Assembly (NCBI RefSeq): GCF_023223525.1
Contig: NZ_JALPRX010000057.1
Span: 1-64,000, forward strand
Direction: 5' to 3'
DNA length: 64,000 bases
Origin: Roseomonas acroporae
GTDB taxonomy: Bacteria > Pseudomonadota > Alphaproteobacteria > Acetobacterales > Acetobacteraceae
Shown here: piece after piece, positions 17,408 to 28,134 of the stretch
Numbering within the stretch: position 1 is the stretch's first letter
Layout of the letters: each line of letters begins with the position of its first letter
The notes under the pieces: model-generated
Database searches by the model: none
Told to the model about the DNA's origin: nothing
Seen by the model: the letters and a program-made list of their open reading frames with translations, nothing else
Position numbers and translations under genes: made by a program

Positions 17408-19531
17408 TCAGCCGCGCTCCAGCCAGGCGATGGCGGCCAGCAGCAGCACCAGCGTGGCGAAGCTGAGCGTCAGGCAGCGGCGGATGGTGAAGCCGCGCAG
17501 CCGCTCCGCCTGCGCCGCCAGCGCGTCGCGCAGCCGGGCGGCGGGCACGAAGAGCAGCACCCAGGCCGGATCGCGCAACGCGGGCGGGCCGTGGCCGGGA
17601 CGGTCCAGGGAGGAACGGTCCGGTGCGTCACGGTCGGCACGGCGCAGCAGGGGGCCGGCCAGCATGCGGCGCAGCGGCTGCGCGAAGCCGGCGGCATCGG
17701 GCTGGGTCAGCGGGTCACCGAAGGGCAGGTGCGCCGGCGGCGGGATGAAGCCGCAATCCCAGGCCGGCCCGGTCTCGACGCCGGCCGGCGAGCGGGCACG
17801 CAGCAGCAGCACCAGCGCGCCGCCGGCAAGGCCCAGCAGCAGCGCCAGCGGCAGCGGCAGGTAGCGCGGCCCCTCGGCGGCGGCCAGCGAGAAGGCCTGC
17901 GGGCCCGGCAGGCCGGTGCCGCCCACCAGCGGGCGCAGCGCCGGCACGGCGAGGTCGAGCAGCGGGCCCGGGATCAGGCCGAGCAGCACGGTCAGCGCGG
18001 CGGGCAGCGCCAGCGCCCAGCGCGCGACCGGCGGGCCGTCCTCGGCGCCGGCCGCGCGCGGGGTGCGGAAGCGGCCGAGGAAGGCGAGGCCGAACAGGCG
18101 CACCATCGCCGCCGAGGCAAGCGCCACGGCCAGCCCGATGCAGGCCGCCGCCGCCGCCGCGACGAGCTGGAAGGCGAGGTCGCCGACACGCGGCGCCGCC
18201 AGCAGCGCCTGCAGCAGCAGCCATTCCGAGGCGAAGCCCGAGAGCGGCGGCAGCGCGGCCGCGGCGGCGATGCCGACCAGGGCGCAGGCGGCGGTCCAGG
18301 GCATGGTGCGGATCAGCCCGCCCATGCGGTCCAGCCGGCGGGTGGCCGCGCCGTGCAGCACCTCGCCGGCGGCGAGGAAGAGCAGGGTCTTGAACACGCC
18401 GTGGTTCAGCGCGTGCAGCAGCGCGGCGCCGGCGGCGAGCGCCGCGAGCGGCCCGAGATCGGCGCCCCGGAAGGCGGCGGCGAGGCCGAGGCCCGCCGCC
18501 ACCAGCCCGACATTCTCGATGGTCGAGCAGGCCAGCAGCACCTTGGCGTCGCTCTCCTGCGTGGCGCGCAGGGCGCCGAGCAGGGCGGCGGCGACGCCGG
18601 CGGCGAGGATCGGCACGCCCCACCAGACCGGCTGCGCCGGGCCGCAGAGATCCAGCGCCACGCGCGCCAGCACGTAGAGCGAGACCTTGGTCATCGCCCC
18701 CGACATCAGCGCCGAGACGTGCGAGGGCGCGGCGGGGTGCGCCAGCGGCAGCCAGACATGCAGCGGCACCAGCCCCGCCTTGGCACCGGCGCCGGCCAGC
18801 ACCAGCAGCAGCACCGCGACGGCGCGCCAGCCCTCCGGCGGGGCCGCGCGCAGCGCGGCGAAGGCGAGATCCATGCCGAGGCCGCCGGGCGTGCCGGGGG
18901 GTGTGCCGGCAGACGCACCAGCGGGCGTTCCGGTGGCGGCGCCCGCGCCGAGCAGGCCGAAGGCCAGGATCAGCGCCACCGCGCCGCAGGCGGCGACGAT
19001 CAGGTAGAGCCGCGCGGCGGCGCGGTTCTCGGCCACCTCGTGATCCGCCGCCACCAGCACCCAGGAGGCGAGCGACATCAGCTCGAACCCGGCGAGCAGG
19101 GTGTAGGCATCGGCCGCCAGCAGGGTCAGCGCCATGCCGGCCAGGAACAGCGGCTGCGCCGCCAGCACCGGCGCGCGGTCGGCCGGGCCTGCCGCGTGGT
19201 GGCGACGATTCGGCCGGGGCAGGGCATGGCCCAGGGCGAAGAGCGCGGTGGCGCTGCCGGACAGGCCCAGCAGCAGCAGGAACCAGGCCGAGAGCCCGTC
19301 GAGCGCGAGCCGCGACGCGGCGCCGCCGGGCGGGCCGAGCGGCAGGGTCAGCCCGGCATGCGGCGCGCCGACGCCGAGCAGCGCGGCCAGCGCCAGCGCC
19401 GCCATGGCGAGCGCGACGAGCCCGCCCCCCGCGTGCAGCGCCACGCTGCCGTGCCGCCGCCCGGCCAGGAACGGCGCCGCCAGGGCGAGGCCGACCAGGA
19501 CGGCGAGCAGCAGCACGTAAGCGGTCAGCAC
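17408..19531 (-). CDS. hyfB: Hydrogenase-4-type antiporter-like subunit HyfB
   Basis: Polytopic protein of 707 residues (HyfB/HycC about 600-680) of the NuoL/MrpA proton-translocating family. Visible pump motifs: Glu in TLLAGFELMSLASWVLV, Lys in GAGAKAGLVPLHVWLPLAHPAAPSHVSALMSGAMTKVSLY, and His/Lys in ALNHGVFKTLLFL. A C-terminal extension ends with an extra helix. The start is GTG at 19531, giving VLTAYVLLLAVLVGLAL. Insertions rich in Gly/Thr/Pro lie near residue 205 (GTPAGASAGTPPGTPGG). With hyfC it forms a two-gene unit without catalytic partners. Confidence 0.87.
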   Translation of the reverse strand: MLTAYVLLLAVLVGLALAAPFLAGRRHGSVALHAGGGLVALAMAALALAALLGVGAPHAGLTLPLGPPGGAASRLALDGLSAWFLLLLGLSGSATALFALGHALPRPNRRHHAAGPADRAPVLAAQPLFLAGMALTLLAADAYTLLAGFELMSLASWVLVAADHEVAENRAAARLYLIVAACGAVALILAFGLLGAGAATGTPAGASAGTPPGTPGGLGMDLAFAALRAAPPEGWRAVAVLLLVLAGAGAKAGLVPLHVWLPLAHPAAPSHVSALMSGAMTKVSLYVLARVALDLCGPAQPVWWGVPILAAGVAAALLGALRATQESDAKVLLACSTIENVGLVAAGLGLAAAFRGADLGPLAALAAGAALLHALNHGVFKTLLFLAAGEVLHGAATRRLDRMGGLIRTMPWTAACALVGIAAAAALPPLSGFASEWLLLQALLAAPRVGDLAFQLVAAAAAACIGLAVALASAAMVRLFGLAFLGRFRTPRAAGAEDGPPVARWALALPAALTVLLGLIPGPLLDLAVPALRPLVGGTGLPGPQAFSLAAAEGPRYLPLPLALLLGLAGGALVLLLRARSPAGVETGPAWDCGFIPPPAHLPFGDPLTQPDAAGFAQPLRRMLAGPLLRRADRDAPDRSSLDRPGHGPPALRDPAWVLLFVPAARLRDALAAQAERLRGFTIRRCLTLSFATLVLLLAAIAWLERG

Positions 19532-19880
19532 GGGCCATCCGGGGATCGCGGCACGGCCGCAGGATAGCAGGCGCGAACGTGCTGGCGAGACGCCGCGTGC
19601 GCCGCCGGCGCCCCCGGTTCTCGTCCCGATCTTCGGCCCCGGTCTTCGCCCCCGTCTTCGACAGGAGCACGGCCCTTCGCCGGCAGGGCCGCACCGGCCG
19701 CTCCTTTCCGGATCGAATCAACCTGCGGTATGGCGACCACGCGACGCGCCGCAACCACGCGCTGCATCGCAGCATACCGGATGCCAGCCGTGCACACGCT
19801 TTCCAATTCTTGCGCCAGCCGCTAAGGAACCGGCCCTATGCGCGCCGGCCGTGCCGCGCCGCCCAGCAAGGAGACGCTCC
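19532..19880. other. Divergent intergenic region hyfB / dctP
   Basis: About 349 bases between divergently transcribed hyfB and dctP. I see no gene, no clear -35/-10 pair and no strong hairpin. A ribosome site AAGGAG directly precedes dctP. Confidence 0.4.
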
Positions 19881-20978
<1,098 letters not shown>

Positions 20979-21128
20979 GCCGCCGCCGCCCGGAAGCCAG
21001 GAGCGGGCGGCGGGGAGACCGCAGAGCGGCACGGTGACGGCGCCTCGGTGGCCGCTGCCGTGCCGGGCGTTGGCGAGGCCGGGCATCGTGCCCGCGCCCC
21101 GCCGCCGATCGCAAGGAGTCCGCCCGGG

Positions 21129-21677
21129 ATGGGTCCCTTTCTCGCCTTCAGCCGTGCCGTGGATGGGCTGAACGCCGCCGTCGGCAAGCTCGCCGACTTC
21201 GCGGTCCTGGCCTCCTGCGCGATCAGCGCGGGCAACGCCTTCGTCCGCTACGGCATCAGCTACAGCTCGAACGCCTGGCTCGAGGTGCAATGGTACCTGT
21301 TCGCCGTGATCGTGATGTTCGGCGCGCCCTACACGCTGTTCCGCAACGAGCACGTGCGCGTCGACCTCGTCTACGGCAACCTGCCGCAGCGGGCGCGGCT
21401 CTGGGTGGACGTGTTCGGCATCATCGTCTTCCTGCTGCCGGCGACCATCCTGCTCACCTGGATGACCTGGCCCTTCTTCCTCGACAGCTTCGTGCGCATG
21501 GAGGGCTCGCCCAACGCCGGCGGCCTGCTGCGCTGGCCGGTCAAGCTGGTGCTGCCGGTGGGCTTCTTCCTGCTCTCCCTCCAGGGCCTGTCGGAGCTGG
21601 TCAAGCGCATCGCGCTGCTGCGCGGCGACAAGCCGGAGATCGAGGTGGTCACCGAATACGTGCGGCCGGAGCAGTGA
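21129..21677 (+). CDS. dctQ: TRAP transporter small permease DctQ
   Basis: Four-helix membrane protein of 182 residues, the small Q subunit of a TRAP transporter. Helices are near ADFAVLASCAISAGNAFVRY, the EVQWYLFAVIVMFGAPYTLF pair with the conserved basic HVRVDLVYG, the FGIIVFLLPATILLTWM helix, and the KLVLPVGFFLLSLQGLSELV helix. It lies 150 bases after dctP and 66 before dctM. It should act as a scaffold between DctP docking and DctM. Confidence 0.9.
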   Translation: MGPFLAFSRAVDGLNAAVGKLADFAVLASCAISAGNAFVRYGISYSSNAWLEVQWYLFAVIVMFGAPYTLFRNEHVRVDLVYGNLPQRARLWVDVFGIIVFLLPATILLTWMTWPFFLDSFVRMEGSPNAGGLLRWPVKLVLPVGFFLLSLQGLSELVKRIALLRGDKPEIEVVTEYVRPEQ

Positions 21678-21743
21678 TGCGACGGCACGACGAACACCGC
21701 CGCCTCGCCCTCCCCGCTCCCCGAATCCAGGTCACCCCGCGCG

Positions 21744-23156
21744 ATGCTGACGCTTGAGATCATGCCGCCGCTGATGTTCGGCGGCCTCGTGCTGTTCCTG
21801 CTGATCGGCTTCCCGGTCGCCTTCTCCCTCGCCGCGACCGGGCTGTTCTTCGGCTTCGTCTCGATCGAGCAGGGCTTCTTCACGGAGGCCTATCTCGGCA
21901 ACCTGCCGCTGCGCGTCTTCGGCATCATGTCGAACGACCTGCTGCTCTCGATCCCCTTCTTCACCCTGATGGGGGCGATCCTGGAGCGCTGCGGCCTGGC
22001 CGAGGACCTGCTGGAGGGCACCGGCCAGCTCTTCGGCAAGATCCCCGGCGGCCTCGCCTACGCGGTGATCCTGGTGGGCGCCGTGCTCGGCGCCATCACC
22101 GGCACCGTCGCCGCCTCGGTGATCGCGATGGGCATGATCAGCCTGCCGATCATGATGCGCTACGGCTACGACATGCGCCTGGCCACGGGCGTGATCGCGG
22201 CCTCGGGCACCATCACGCAGGTGATCCCGCCCAGCCTCGTGCTGATCGTGCTGGGCGACCAGCTCGGCAAGTCGGTCGGCGACATGTACGCGGGCGCGAT
22301 CGGCCCCTCCATCCTGCAGATCCTGCTCTTCATCGGCTACATCGTCGTCGTCTCGATCGTCCAGCCGCACAAGGTGCCGCCGCTGCCGCCGGAGGCGCGC
22401 GGCGAGATGGGATGGCCCCTGATCTGGAAGGTGCTGAAGGGCATGGTCCCTTCGGTGGTGCTGATCTTCCTCGTGCTCGGCACCATCTTCATGGGCCTCG
22501 CGACGCCGACCGAGGCGGGCGCCATGGGCGCGGTCGGTGCCGTGGTCCTGGCCGCGATCAACCGCCGCCTGACCTGGCCGCTGATCCGCCAGGCCACCGA
22601 GAACACCATGCGCATCACGGCGATGGTGATCTTCATCCTGGTCGGCTCCACCGTGTTCAGCCTGGTGTTCCAGGGCGTGGACGGCGGCCTCTGGATCGAG
22701 CACATCCTGTCGCACCTGCCGGGCGGCCAGATCGGCTTCCTCGTCGTCGTCAACATCTTCGTCTTCTTCCTGGCCTTCTTCCTCGACTTCTTCGAGATCG
22801 CCTTCATCATCATCCCGCTGCTGGCGCCCGTGGCGGCCAAGCTCGGCATCGACCTCGTCTGGTTCGGCGTGCTGCTCTGCGTGAACATGCAGACCAGCTT
22901 CATGCACCCGCCCTTCGGCTTCGCGCTGTTCTACCTGCGCGGCATCGCGCCGAAGGAGGTCCGCTCGTCCGACATCTACTGGGGCGCCATCCCCTGGGTG
23001 TTCCTCCAGCTCGCGCTGGTGGCGATCGTCATCATCTGGCCGGAGAGCGTGACCTACTGGATCGACAAGGGCACCGGCGTCGATCCCTCCACGGTGCGCA
23101 TCGAGATCCCGATGCAGGACCAGCCGGAGGACCTGCCGCCGCCCAGCTTCCAGTAG
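21744..23156 (+). CDS. dctM: TRAP transporter large permease DctM
   Basis: Twelve-helix secondary transporter subunit of 470 residues (DctM), the ion-coupled channel of the importer, usually sodium-driven. Typical stretches include LLSIPFFTLMGAILERCGLAEDLLEG, GAVLGAITGTVAASVIAMGMISLP, the ASGTITQVIPPSLVLIVLG loop and FFEIAFIIIPLLAPVAAKLGID. The acidic and Ser/Thr residues of the sodium sites could not be confirmed without alignment. A 15-bp repeat begins one base after its stop. Confidence 0.92.
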   Translation: MLTLEIMPPLMFGGLVLFLLIGFPVAFSLAATGLFFGFVSIEQGFFTEAYLGNLPLRVFGIMSNDLLLSIPFFTLMGAILERCGLAEDLLEGTGQLFGKIPGGLAYAVILVGAVLGAITGTVAASVIAMGMISLPIMMRYGYDMRLATGVIAASGTITQVIPPSLVLIVLGDQLGKSVGDMYAGAIGPSILQILLFIGYIVVVSIVQPHKVPPLPPEARGEMGWPLIWKVLKGMVPSVVLIFLVLGTIFMGLATPTEAGAMGAVGAVVLAAINRRLTWPLIRQATENTMRITAMVIFILVGSTVFSLVFQGVDGGLWIEHILSHLPGGQIGFLVVVNIFVFFLAFFLDFFEIAFIIIPLLAPVAAKLGIDLVWFGVLLCVNMQTSFMHPPFGFALFYLRGIAPKEVRSSDIYWGAIPWVFLQLALVAIVIIWPESVTYWIDKGTGVDPSTVRIEIPMQDQPEDLPPPSFQ

Positions 23157-23200
23157 GCCCGCTTCCAGGAGGCCCGCTTCCGGGAGGCCCGCTTCCGGAA
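23157..23200. repeat. 15-bp tandem repeat, three units
   Basis: Units of GGCCCGCTTCC(A/G)GGA type at 23156/57, 23171/72 and 23186/87, directly after the dctM stop. Noncoding. One of several 12-29 bp minisatellites in the window. Confidence 0.65.
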
Positions 23201-23296
23201 GGAACGTCGCGGAGACGGCAACGGGGCGCGCCGGCGGCAGCCGGCGCGCCCCGGCCAATTCCGGGCCCTGTCCGGCCGGCCGCCGGGCGTGGCGCG

Positions 23297-24139
23297 CTAC
23301 AGCATCGCCAGCGCCCGCTTGCGCTTCGGCGGCGGGAAGGCCGCGTCCAGCGCCGCCAGATCCTCCGCCGGGAGCACGATCCCCGCCGCCGCCGCGTTCT
23401 GCCGCACATGCGCCGGGTCCGACGCCTTCGGGATCGCCACCACGCCATCGCCGCGCACCGCCCAGGCCAGCGCCGCCTGCGCCGGCGTCACGCCGTGCCG
23501 CTTCGCCACCGCCGCCAGCGCCGGGTGCCGCAGCAGCGCGCCCCCCTGCCCCACCGGCGAATAGGCCATCACCGGCATGCCGCGCGCCCGGCACCAGGGC
23601 AGCAGGTCGAATTCCGGGCCGCGATGCTCCAGGTTGTAGAGCACCTGGTCGGTGGCGCAGTCGCCCGACGCCCCTGGCGCCGCCGCCCCCAGCTCCTCCA
23701 GATCGTCCACGTCGAGGTTGGAGACGCCCCAGCGGCGTATCTTGCCCGCCGCGCGCAGCGCCTCGAACCCCGCCACCGTCTCGGCGAGCGGCACGCCGCC
23801 GCGCCAGTGCAGCAGGTAGAGGTCGATCCGGTCGGTCCGCAGCCGCTTCAGGCTGCGCTCGCAGGCCGCCGCCACGCCGCGCCGGCTCGCATTGTGCGGG
23901 TAGACCTTGGAGACGAGGAACACCTCGTCGCGCCGCCCCGCGATCGCCTCGCCCACCACCGTCTCGGCGCCGCCCTCGGCGTACATCTCGGCCGTGTCGA
24001 TCAGCGTCATGCCGAGGTCGAGGCCGAGGCGCAGCGCCTCCGCCTCTCGCGCCGCCGCGTCGCGGCGCTCGCCCATGTACCAGGTTCCCTGCCCGATCAC
24101 CGGGACCGCGGTGCCGTCGGCCAGATTCACGCTACGCAT
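23297..24139 (-). CDS. Aldo/keto reductase
   Basis: NADPH-dependent (alpha/beta)8 oxidoreductase of 280 residues, AKR family. Catalytic tetrad is intact: Asp48 and Tyr53 in [12 protein letters not shown], Lys78 in LVSKVYPHN and His111 in YLLHWRG. The cofactor region [16 protein letters not shown] is near the end. GAGGGAG precedes the ATG; a 13-codon longer version starts at 24178 but lacks a site. Substrate unknown; related proteins reduce aldehydes and 2,5-diketogluconate. Converges with dctM. Confidence 0.92.
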   Translation of the reverse strand: MRSVNLADGTAVPVIGQGTWYMGERRDAAAREAEALRLGLDLGMTLIDTAEMYAEGGAETVVGEAIAGRRDEVFLVSKVYPHNASRRGVAAACERSLKRLRTDRIDLYLLHWRGGVPLAETVAGFEALRAAGKIRRWGVSNLDVDDLEELGAAAPGASGDCATDQVLYNLEHRGPEFDLLPWCRARGMPVMAYSPVGQGGALLRHPALAAVAKRHGVTPAQAALAWAVRGDGVVAIPKASDPAHVRQNAAAAGIVLPAEDLAALDAAFPPPKRKRALAML

Positions 24140-24191
24140 GGCGGCAACTCCCTCTCGCGCGCCGGACAGCCCAGCCACGGCCCCGGCGTCT

Positions 24192-24405
24192 GGAGCATTT
24201 TCAAGCTGAGCGTCCTCGCTCAGCGGCTCGGAAAATGCGAAAAATCAAAAGGCTAGAGCCGTTCCGGCCTGATACGGTCAGGCTGGATCGGCTCTAGAGC
24301 GGATCGCCGGCGGGCGGACACGCCCGGCGGCGTGAATCCGCGCCGAGAACAACGAGCGACAGCGAAACGCAGTCCCAACCAGACTGCGGTTCGCTGTAGG
24401 CACCC
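24192..24405. repeat. Dispersed modular repeat, copy B
   Basis: Modules: hairpin a (24195-24238, GCTGAGCG/CGCTCAGC stem, closed by GCATTTTC/GAAAATGC). Module b (24253-24297) is a nested inverted repeat with CTAGAGCCG/CGGCTCTAG arms and inner GCCTGA/TCAGGC. Modules d then c follow at 24296-24382, where c is reversed relative to copies A and C. Compared with copy C, the d-c block reads as its reverse complement. It lies between the aldo/keto reductase gene and panE. Confidence 0.78.
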
Positions 24406-24464
24406 CCGCCGCCGCCGACTACCCTCGGCACGACAAGACAACGCAGCATGATGAGGTTCCCGGC

Positions 24465-25406
24465 ATGCGCATCCTGATCCTGGGCGCGGGCGCGCTCGGC
24501 GGCTATTTCGGCGGCCGGCTGCTGGAGGGCGGCGCCTCGCCGGTGTTCCTGGTGCGGCCGCGCCGCCGGGAGCAGCTCGCGCGGGACGGGCTCGTGATCG
24601 AGAGCCCGTTCGGCGCCCTCCGCCGCCCCGTCGAGACCGTCACCGCCGAGACGGTCGGCCCGGGCTGGGACGTGGTGCTGCTGAGCTGCAAGGCCTACGA
24701 CCTCGAGGATTCCATCGCCGCGATCCGCCCCGCCGTGGATGGGCGCACCGCGATCCTGCCGGTGCTGAACGGGCTGACGCACATCCAGGCGCTGGAAGCC
24801 GCCTTCGGCCAGGGCCGCGTCCTCGGCGGTCTCGCCCGCATCAACGCGACGCTGACGCCGGACGGCACGATCCGCCACTTCGACCAGTTCCGCGCCATCA
24901 CCTTCGGCGAGCTGGACGGCACCATGTCGCCGCGCGTCGAGGCGTTGCAGGCCGCGTTCCGCGCCGCGCCGAACGATTCCGTGCAGGCCCGCGCCGTGCC
25001 CGACATCCGCGCGCAGATGTGGGACAAGCTGGTCTTCCTCGGCACGCTCGCCGCCGCCTCGGTGCTGATGCGCGCGACGCTGGGCGAGATCGTGCGCGGC
25101 GGCGGCACGGCGCTGCTGCAGCGCATGCTGGAAGGCAGCGCCACCGCCGCCGAGGCCGCCGGCTACCCCCTCAAGCCCGCCGCCCTCGACAGCTACCGGA
25201 AGATGTTCGCCGACCCCGGCTCCGGCGCCAACGCCTCCATGCTGCGCGACCTGGAGGCGGGCGGCCGCATCGAGGTGGACCACGTCGTCGGCACGCTGCT
25301 GGAGGCGGTGCGCGCCGCCGGCGTCGATCCCACGCTGCACGAGGCGGCCTACGTCCACGGCAAGAGCTACGAGCAGCGACGCGCGGCGGGCCGGCTGCCG
25401 CGCTGA
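24465..25406 (+). CDS. panE: 2-dehydropantoate 2-reductase
   Basis: NADPH-dependent ketopantoate reductase of 313 residues, making pantoate for coenzyme A. The Rossmann motif is ILGAGALGGYFGG with GxGxxG at 7-12. Later segments LPVLNGLTHI, VLGGLARI, the catalytic Lys in MWDKLVFLG and SMLRDLEAGGRIEVDHVVG are family-typical, including the Glu that binds substrate hydroxyl. ApbA/PanE paralogues with other substrates exist, so pathway assignment is likely but not certain. It is followed 142 bases later by an MFS permease on the same strand. Confidence 0.9.
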   Translation: MRILILGAGALGGYFGGRLLEGGASPVFLVRPRRREQLARDGLVIESPFGALRRPVETVTAETVGPGWDVVLLSCKAYDLEDSIAAIRPAVDGRTAILPVLNGLTHIQALEAAFGQGRVLGGLARINATLTPDGTIRHFDQFRAITFGELDGTMSPRVEALQAAFRAAPNDSVQARAVPDIRAQMWDKLVFLGTLAAASVLMRATLGEIVRGGGTALLQRMLEGSATAAEAAGYPLKPAALDSYRKMFADPGSGANASMLRDLEAGGRIEVDHVVGTLLEAVRAAGVDPTLHEAAYVHGKSYEQRRAAGRLPR

Positions 25407-25548
25407 ACCGGCCCGGCGCCGGGTGGCGCCGGATTGCACTCCTGGCGATGAGCGCGCGTCGTCCGTAGGACAGCCCCGCGCCAGGCGCATGCCCGGCCAT
25501 GCGGAGCGGGCGTTTGTCGCCCGGCATGGCGCGGGCTCTGCTATCGGC

Positions 25549-26745
25549 ATGCCAGCCGCGCTCCTCACGGTGATCCTCGCCGCCTCGGCCGCCGTCAGCC
25601 TCAGCTTCGGGATACGCCAGACCTTCGGCCTGTTCCTGCTGCCGCTGGCGCAGGAGGCGGCCATCGCGCCCGCCGTGTTCGGCGCGGCGGTGGCGCTGCA
25701 CAACCTCGTCTGGGGCTTCGCGCAGCCGGTCAGCGGCGCCATGGCGGACCGCTTCGGCGCCGGCCGCGTCATCGCCTGCGGCGGGTTTCTCTACGTTGCC
25801 GGGCTCGGCATGATGGCGCTCTGGCCGGGCGAGGCGAGCGCCGTCGTCGGCATCGGCCTGCTCACCGGCCTCGGCGTCGCCTGCGCCGGCAGCGGCACGG
25901 CGAATTCCGCCGTGGCCCGCGCCGCGCCGCCGGAGAAGCGGGGCGAGATGCTGGGCCTGGCCAGCGCCGGCGGCTCGGTCGGGCAGGCGCTGATGGTGCC
26001 GGCGGTACAGGCGGCGATCCTGGGCTGGGGCGCGGTGGGCGCCATCGGCATGCTGGCGCTGGCCTCCCTGCTCGTGCTGCCGGTCGGGCGCTGCCTCGAA
26101 TGGCGGCCGGCGCCGCGCCCGCCGGGGGGCCCGCGCCCCGTCGGCCTCGCCGGCCTGCCCGCCCTGGCCCGCAACGCGCTCGCCGACCGCGACTTCGCGC
26201 TGCTGACGCTCGGCTTCTTCGCCTGCGGCTTCCAGCTCGCCTTCCTGGTCACGCACCTGCCGGCGCATCTCGCGCTCTGCGGCCTGCCGGCCGGGCTCGG
26301 CGCCACGGCGCTGATGCTGGTCGGGCTGTTCAACATCCCCGGCAGCTGGTTCTGCGGCTGGCTCGCCGGCCGGGTGCGGCCGGAGCTGGTGCTCGGCCTG
26401 CTCTACCTGATCCGCACCACCGCCGTCGCCCTGTTCGCCCTGGCGCCGCCGAGCAGCGCCGGCACGCTGGTCTTCGCCGCCGTGATGGGCGCCACCTGGC
26501 TCGGCACCGTGCCGCTGACCAACGCCGCGATCGCGCGCCGCTTCGGCGTCGCCGACATCGGCGCGCTGTTCGGCGTGTGCTTCATGAGCCACCAGATCGG
26601 CGGCTTCCTCGGCGCCGGCTCGGCGGCGGTGCTGGTGAACGCGACCGGCAGCTACGCGCTGTTCTGGCCGGTCATGGTGATGGTGGGGCTGATGGCGGCG
26701 GTGGCGAATTTCGTGGCGCGGCCGCCTCGGGTGGCGCTGGCCTGA
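25549..26745 (+). CDS. MFS transporter (YcxA/monocarboxylate-like)
   Basis: Major facilitator permease of 398 residues with 12 predicted helices. Features: GIRQTFGLFLLPLAQEAAIAP after helix 1, the loop 2-3 signature GAMADRFGAGRVIACGG, MGLGLG-like SLNSAVAR-type stretch ACAGSGTANSAVARAAPPEKRGEMLGLA, and a second-half GWLAGRVRPELVLGLLYL. This is the pattern of oxalate/formate and monocarboxylate MFS proteins. Ligand unknown. The ATG chosen is at 25549, which puts the first helix near the N-terminus; an upstream in-frame ATG (25423) would add a charged leader. RBS weak. Confidence 0.87.
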   Translation: MPAALLTVILAASAAVSLSFGIRQTFGLFLLPLAQEAAIAPAVFGAAVALHNLVWGFAQPVSGAMADRFGAGRVIACGGFLYVAGLGMMALWPGEASAVVGIGLLTGLGVACAGSGTANSAVARAAPPEKRGEMLGLASAGGSVGQALMVPAVQAAILGWGAVGAIGMLALASLLVLPVGRCLEWRPAPRPPGGPRPVGLAGLPALARNALADRDFALLTLGFFACGFQLAFLVTHLPAHLALCGLPAGLGATALMLVGLFNIPGSWFCGWLAGRVRPELVLGLLYLIRTTAVALFALAPPSSAGTLVFAAVMGATWLGTVPLTNAAIARRFGVADIGALFGVCFMSHQIGGFLGAGSAAVLVNATGSYALFWPVMVMVGLMAAVANFVARPPRVALA

Positions 26746-26806
26746 TAAGGAGGGGGCCTGAAGGCAGGGCGGCGCCGCGGCTGCCTTCGCCCCGCGGCTC
26801 CCGCCC

Positions 26807-27838
26807 TCACCCCGGCGCCTCGCCGCGCATGCAGGAACGCCACACGGTCAGCGCCTGCACCGTCTCCGCCACGTCGTGCACGCGCAGGATCGCCGCCCCC
26901 CGCGCCGCCGCCGCCAGCGCCGCCGCGACGCTCGCCGCCACGCGCCGCGCCGGCACCGTCTCGCCCGTGAGCCGCCCCAGGAACCCCTTGCGCGAGACCC
27001 CCATCAGCACCCGGCAGCCGATGCCGTGCAGGATCGGCAGCCGCTCGATCAGCTCCAGGTTGTGCGCCAGCGTCTTGCCGAAGCCGATCCCCGGATCGAC
27101 CATGATGCGCCCGCGCGGGATGCCCAGCGCCTCGCAGGTGGCGACGCGGTCGCGCAGGAAGCGGGCCACCTCCAGCACCACGTCGTCGTAGTGCGGGTCG
27201 CGCTGCATGGTGCGCGGATCATCGCCCAGCATGTGCATCAGGATGACCGGGGCGCGCGACTGCGCGACCAGGCGCACCGCCTCCGGGTCGTGACGCAGGG
27301 CCGAGATGTCGTTGACGATCTCGGCGCCCGCCTCCAGCGCCGCGCGCATCACCAGGGCGTTGCGCGTGTCGATGCTGACGGTGGTGGCCCGGGCCAGCTC
27401 GCGCACCACCGGCACGATGCGGGCGGCCTCCTCCTCCGGCGTCACCGGGGCGGCGCCGGGGCGGGTGGATTCGCCGCCGACGTCGAGCAGGTCGGCGCCG
27501 GCCTCCAGCATGGCGTGGCCGGCCTCGATCGCGGCGGCGGCGTCGCGGCCGCCATCGGAGAAGCTGTCCGGGGTGACGTTGACGATGCCCATCACCTGCG
27601 GCCGGTCCATCGGCAGCTCGGCGAAGGGCGGCAGGGAGCGGGTGAGGCGGTGCAACGCCTCGTCCCACTCGGCCGGGACCGACTGGACGGGCAGCACGCC
27701 CAGCGTATGGCCGTTCTCGATCAGCCGGACCAGGGTGAAGGCGCCGGGGCCGCCGGCGAGCGGCAGGCCGGCGCCGGTGCGCGCGGCGTGGAAGGCGGCG
27801 GGGCCGTCGATCAGACCAAGGGGCTCGACCCAGCGCAT
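26807..27838 (-). CDS. folP: Dihydropteroate synthase
   Basis: Folate enzyme (343 residues) condensing pterin pyrophosphate with p-aminobenzoate; target of sulfonamides. TIM-barrel landmarks: MGIVNVTPDSFSDGG, LLDVGGESTRPGA, SIDTRNALVM, ILMHMLGDDP and MVDPGIGFGKTLAHN, then MGVSRKGFLG. About 75 extra N-terminal residues precede the barrel, as in other alphaproteobacteria. The ATG at 27838 follows GGGAGG. In many relatives folP lies next to ftsH, and here it follows ftsH downstream on the same strand. Confidence 0.95.
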   Translation of the reverse strand: MRWVEPLGLIDGPAAFHAARTGAGLPLAGGPGAFTLVRLIENGHTLGVLPVQSVPAEWDEALHRLTRSLPPFAELPMDRPQVMGIVNVTPDSFSDGGRDAAAAIEAGHAMLEAGADLLDVGGESTRPGAAPVTPEEEAARIVPVVRELARATTVSIDTRNALVMRAALEAGAEIVNDISALRHDPEAVRLVAQSRAPVILMHMLGDDPRTMQRDPHYDDVVLEVARFLRDRVATCEALGIPRGRIMVDPGIGFGKTLAHNLELIERLPILHGIGCRVLMGVSRKGFLGRLTGETVPARRVAASVAAALAAAARGAAILRVHDVAETVQALTVWRSCMRGEAPG

Positions 27839-27864
27839 GTTGCCTCCCGCGATCGGCGCGGCGC

Positions 27865-28134
27865 GGGGGCTTCGCCCCCTGCGCCCCCGGCCAAGGGGCG
27901 TTGCCCCTTGGGTATCCCACCAGGGGGCGAAGCCCCCCTGGAACCCCCCATTACGATTTGGGCCTCGCCGGTTCAACCGGCGAGGCCCAAAACGAACGGG
28001 GTCCGGGGCCGTCCGGCCCCGGCGGATGGGTCCAGGGAAAGCGGCGCCTTCCCTGGCGGGCCCCGGGGCGAAGCCCCGTCAGGCTCTCCCCTGGGGCGAA
28101 GCCCCGTCAGGCTCTCCCCTGGGGCGGAGCCCCG
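27865..28134. repeat. Hairpin array with a 35-bp near-palindrome
   Basis: The ftsH-folP gap holds GAA- and TTC-loop hairpins, a very strong inverted repeat at 27957-27991 (17-bp perfect arms, TTTGGGCCTCGCCGGTT, around a single central C), and a 28-bp tandem repeat at 28065-28148. The three 28-bp units carry GGGGCGAAGCCCCGTCAG. The third unit supplies the ftsH stop codon. The same composite style occurs at 13.0, 50.9 and 55.1 kb. Likely terminator or RNA-stabilising role. Confidence 0.75.

Noticed and set aside
16434-19531. Complex I (nuo) fragment
   Set aside because: HyfB/HyfC order and the longer HyfB are closer to hydrogenase-4 type subunits than to NuoL/NuoH in a nuo operon.
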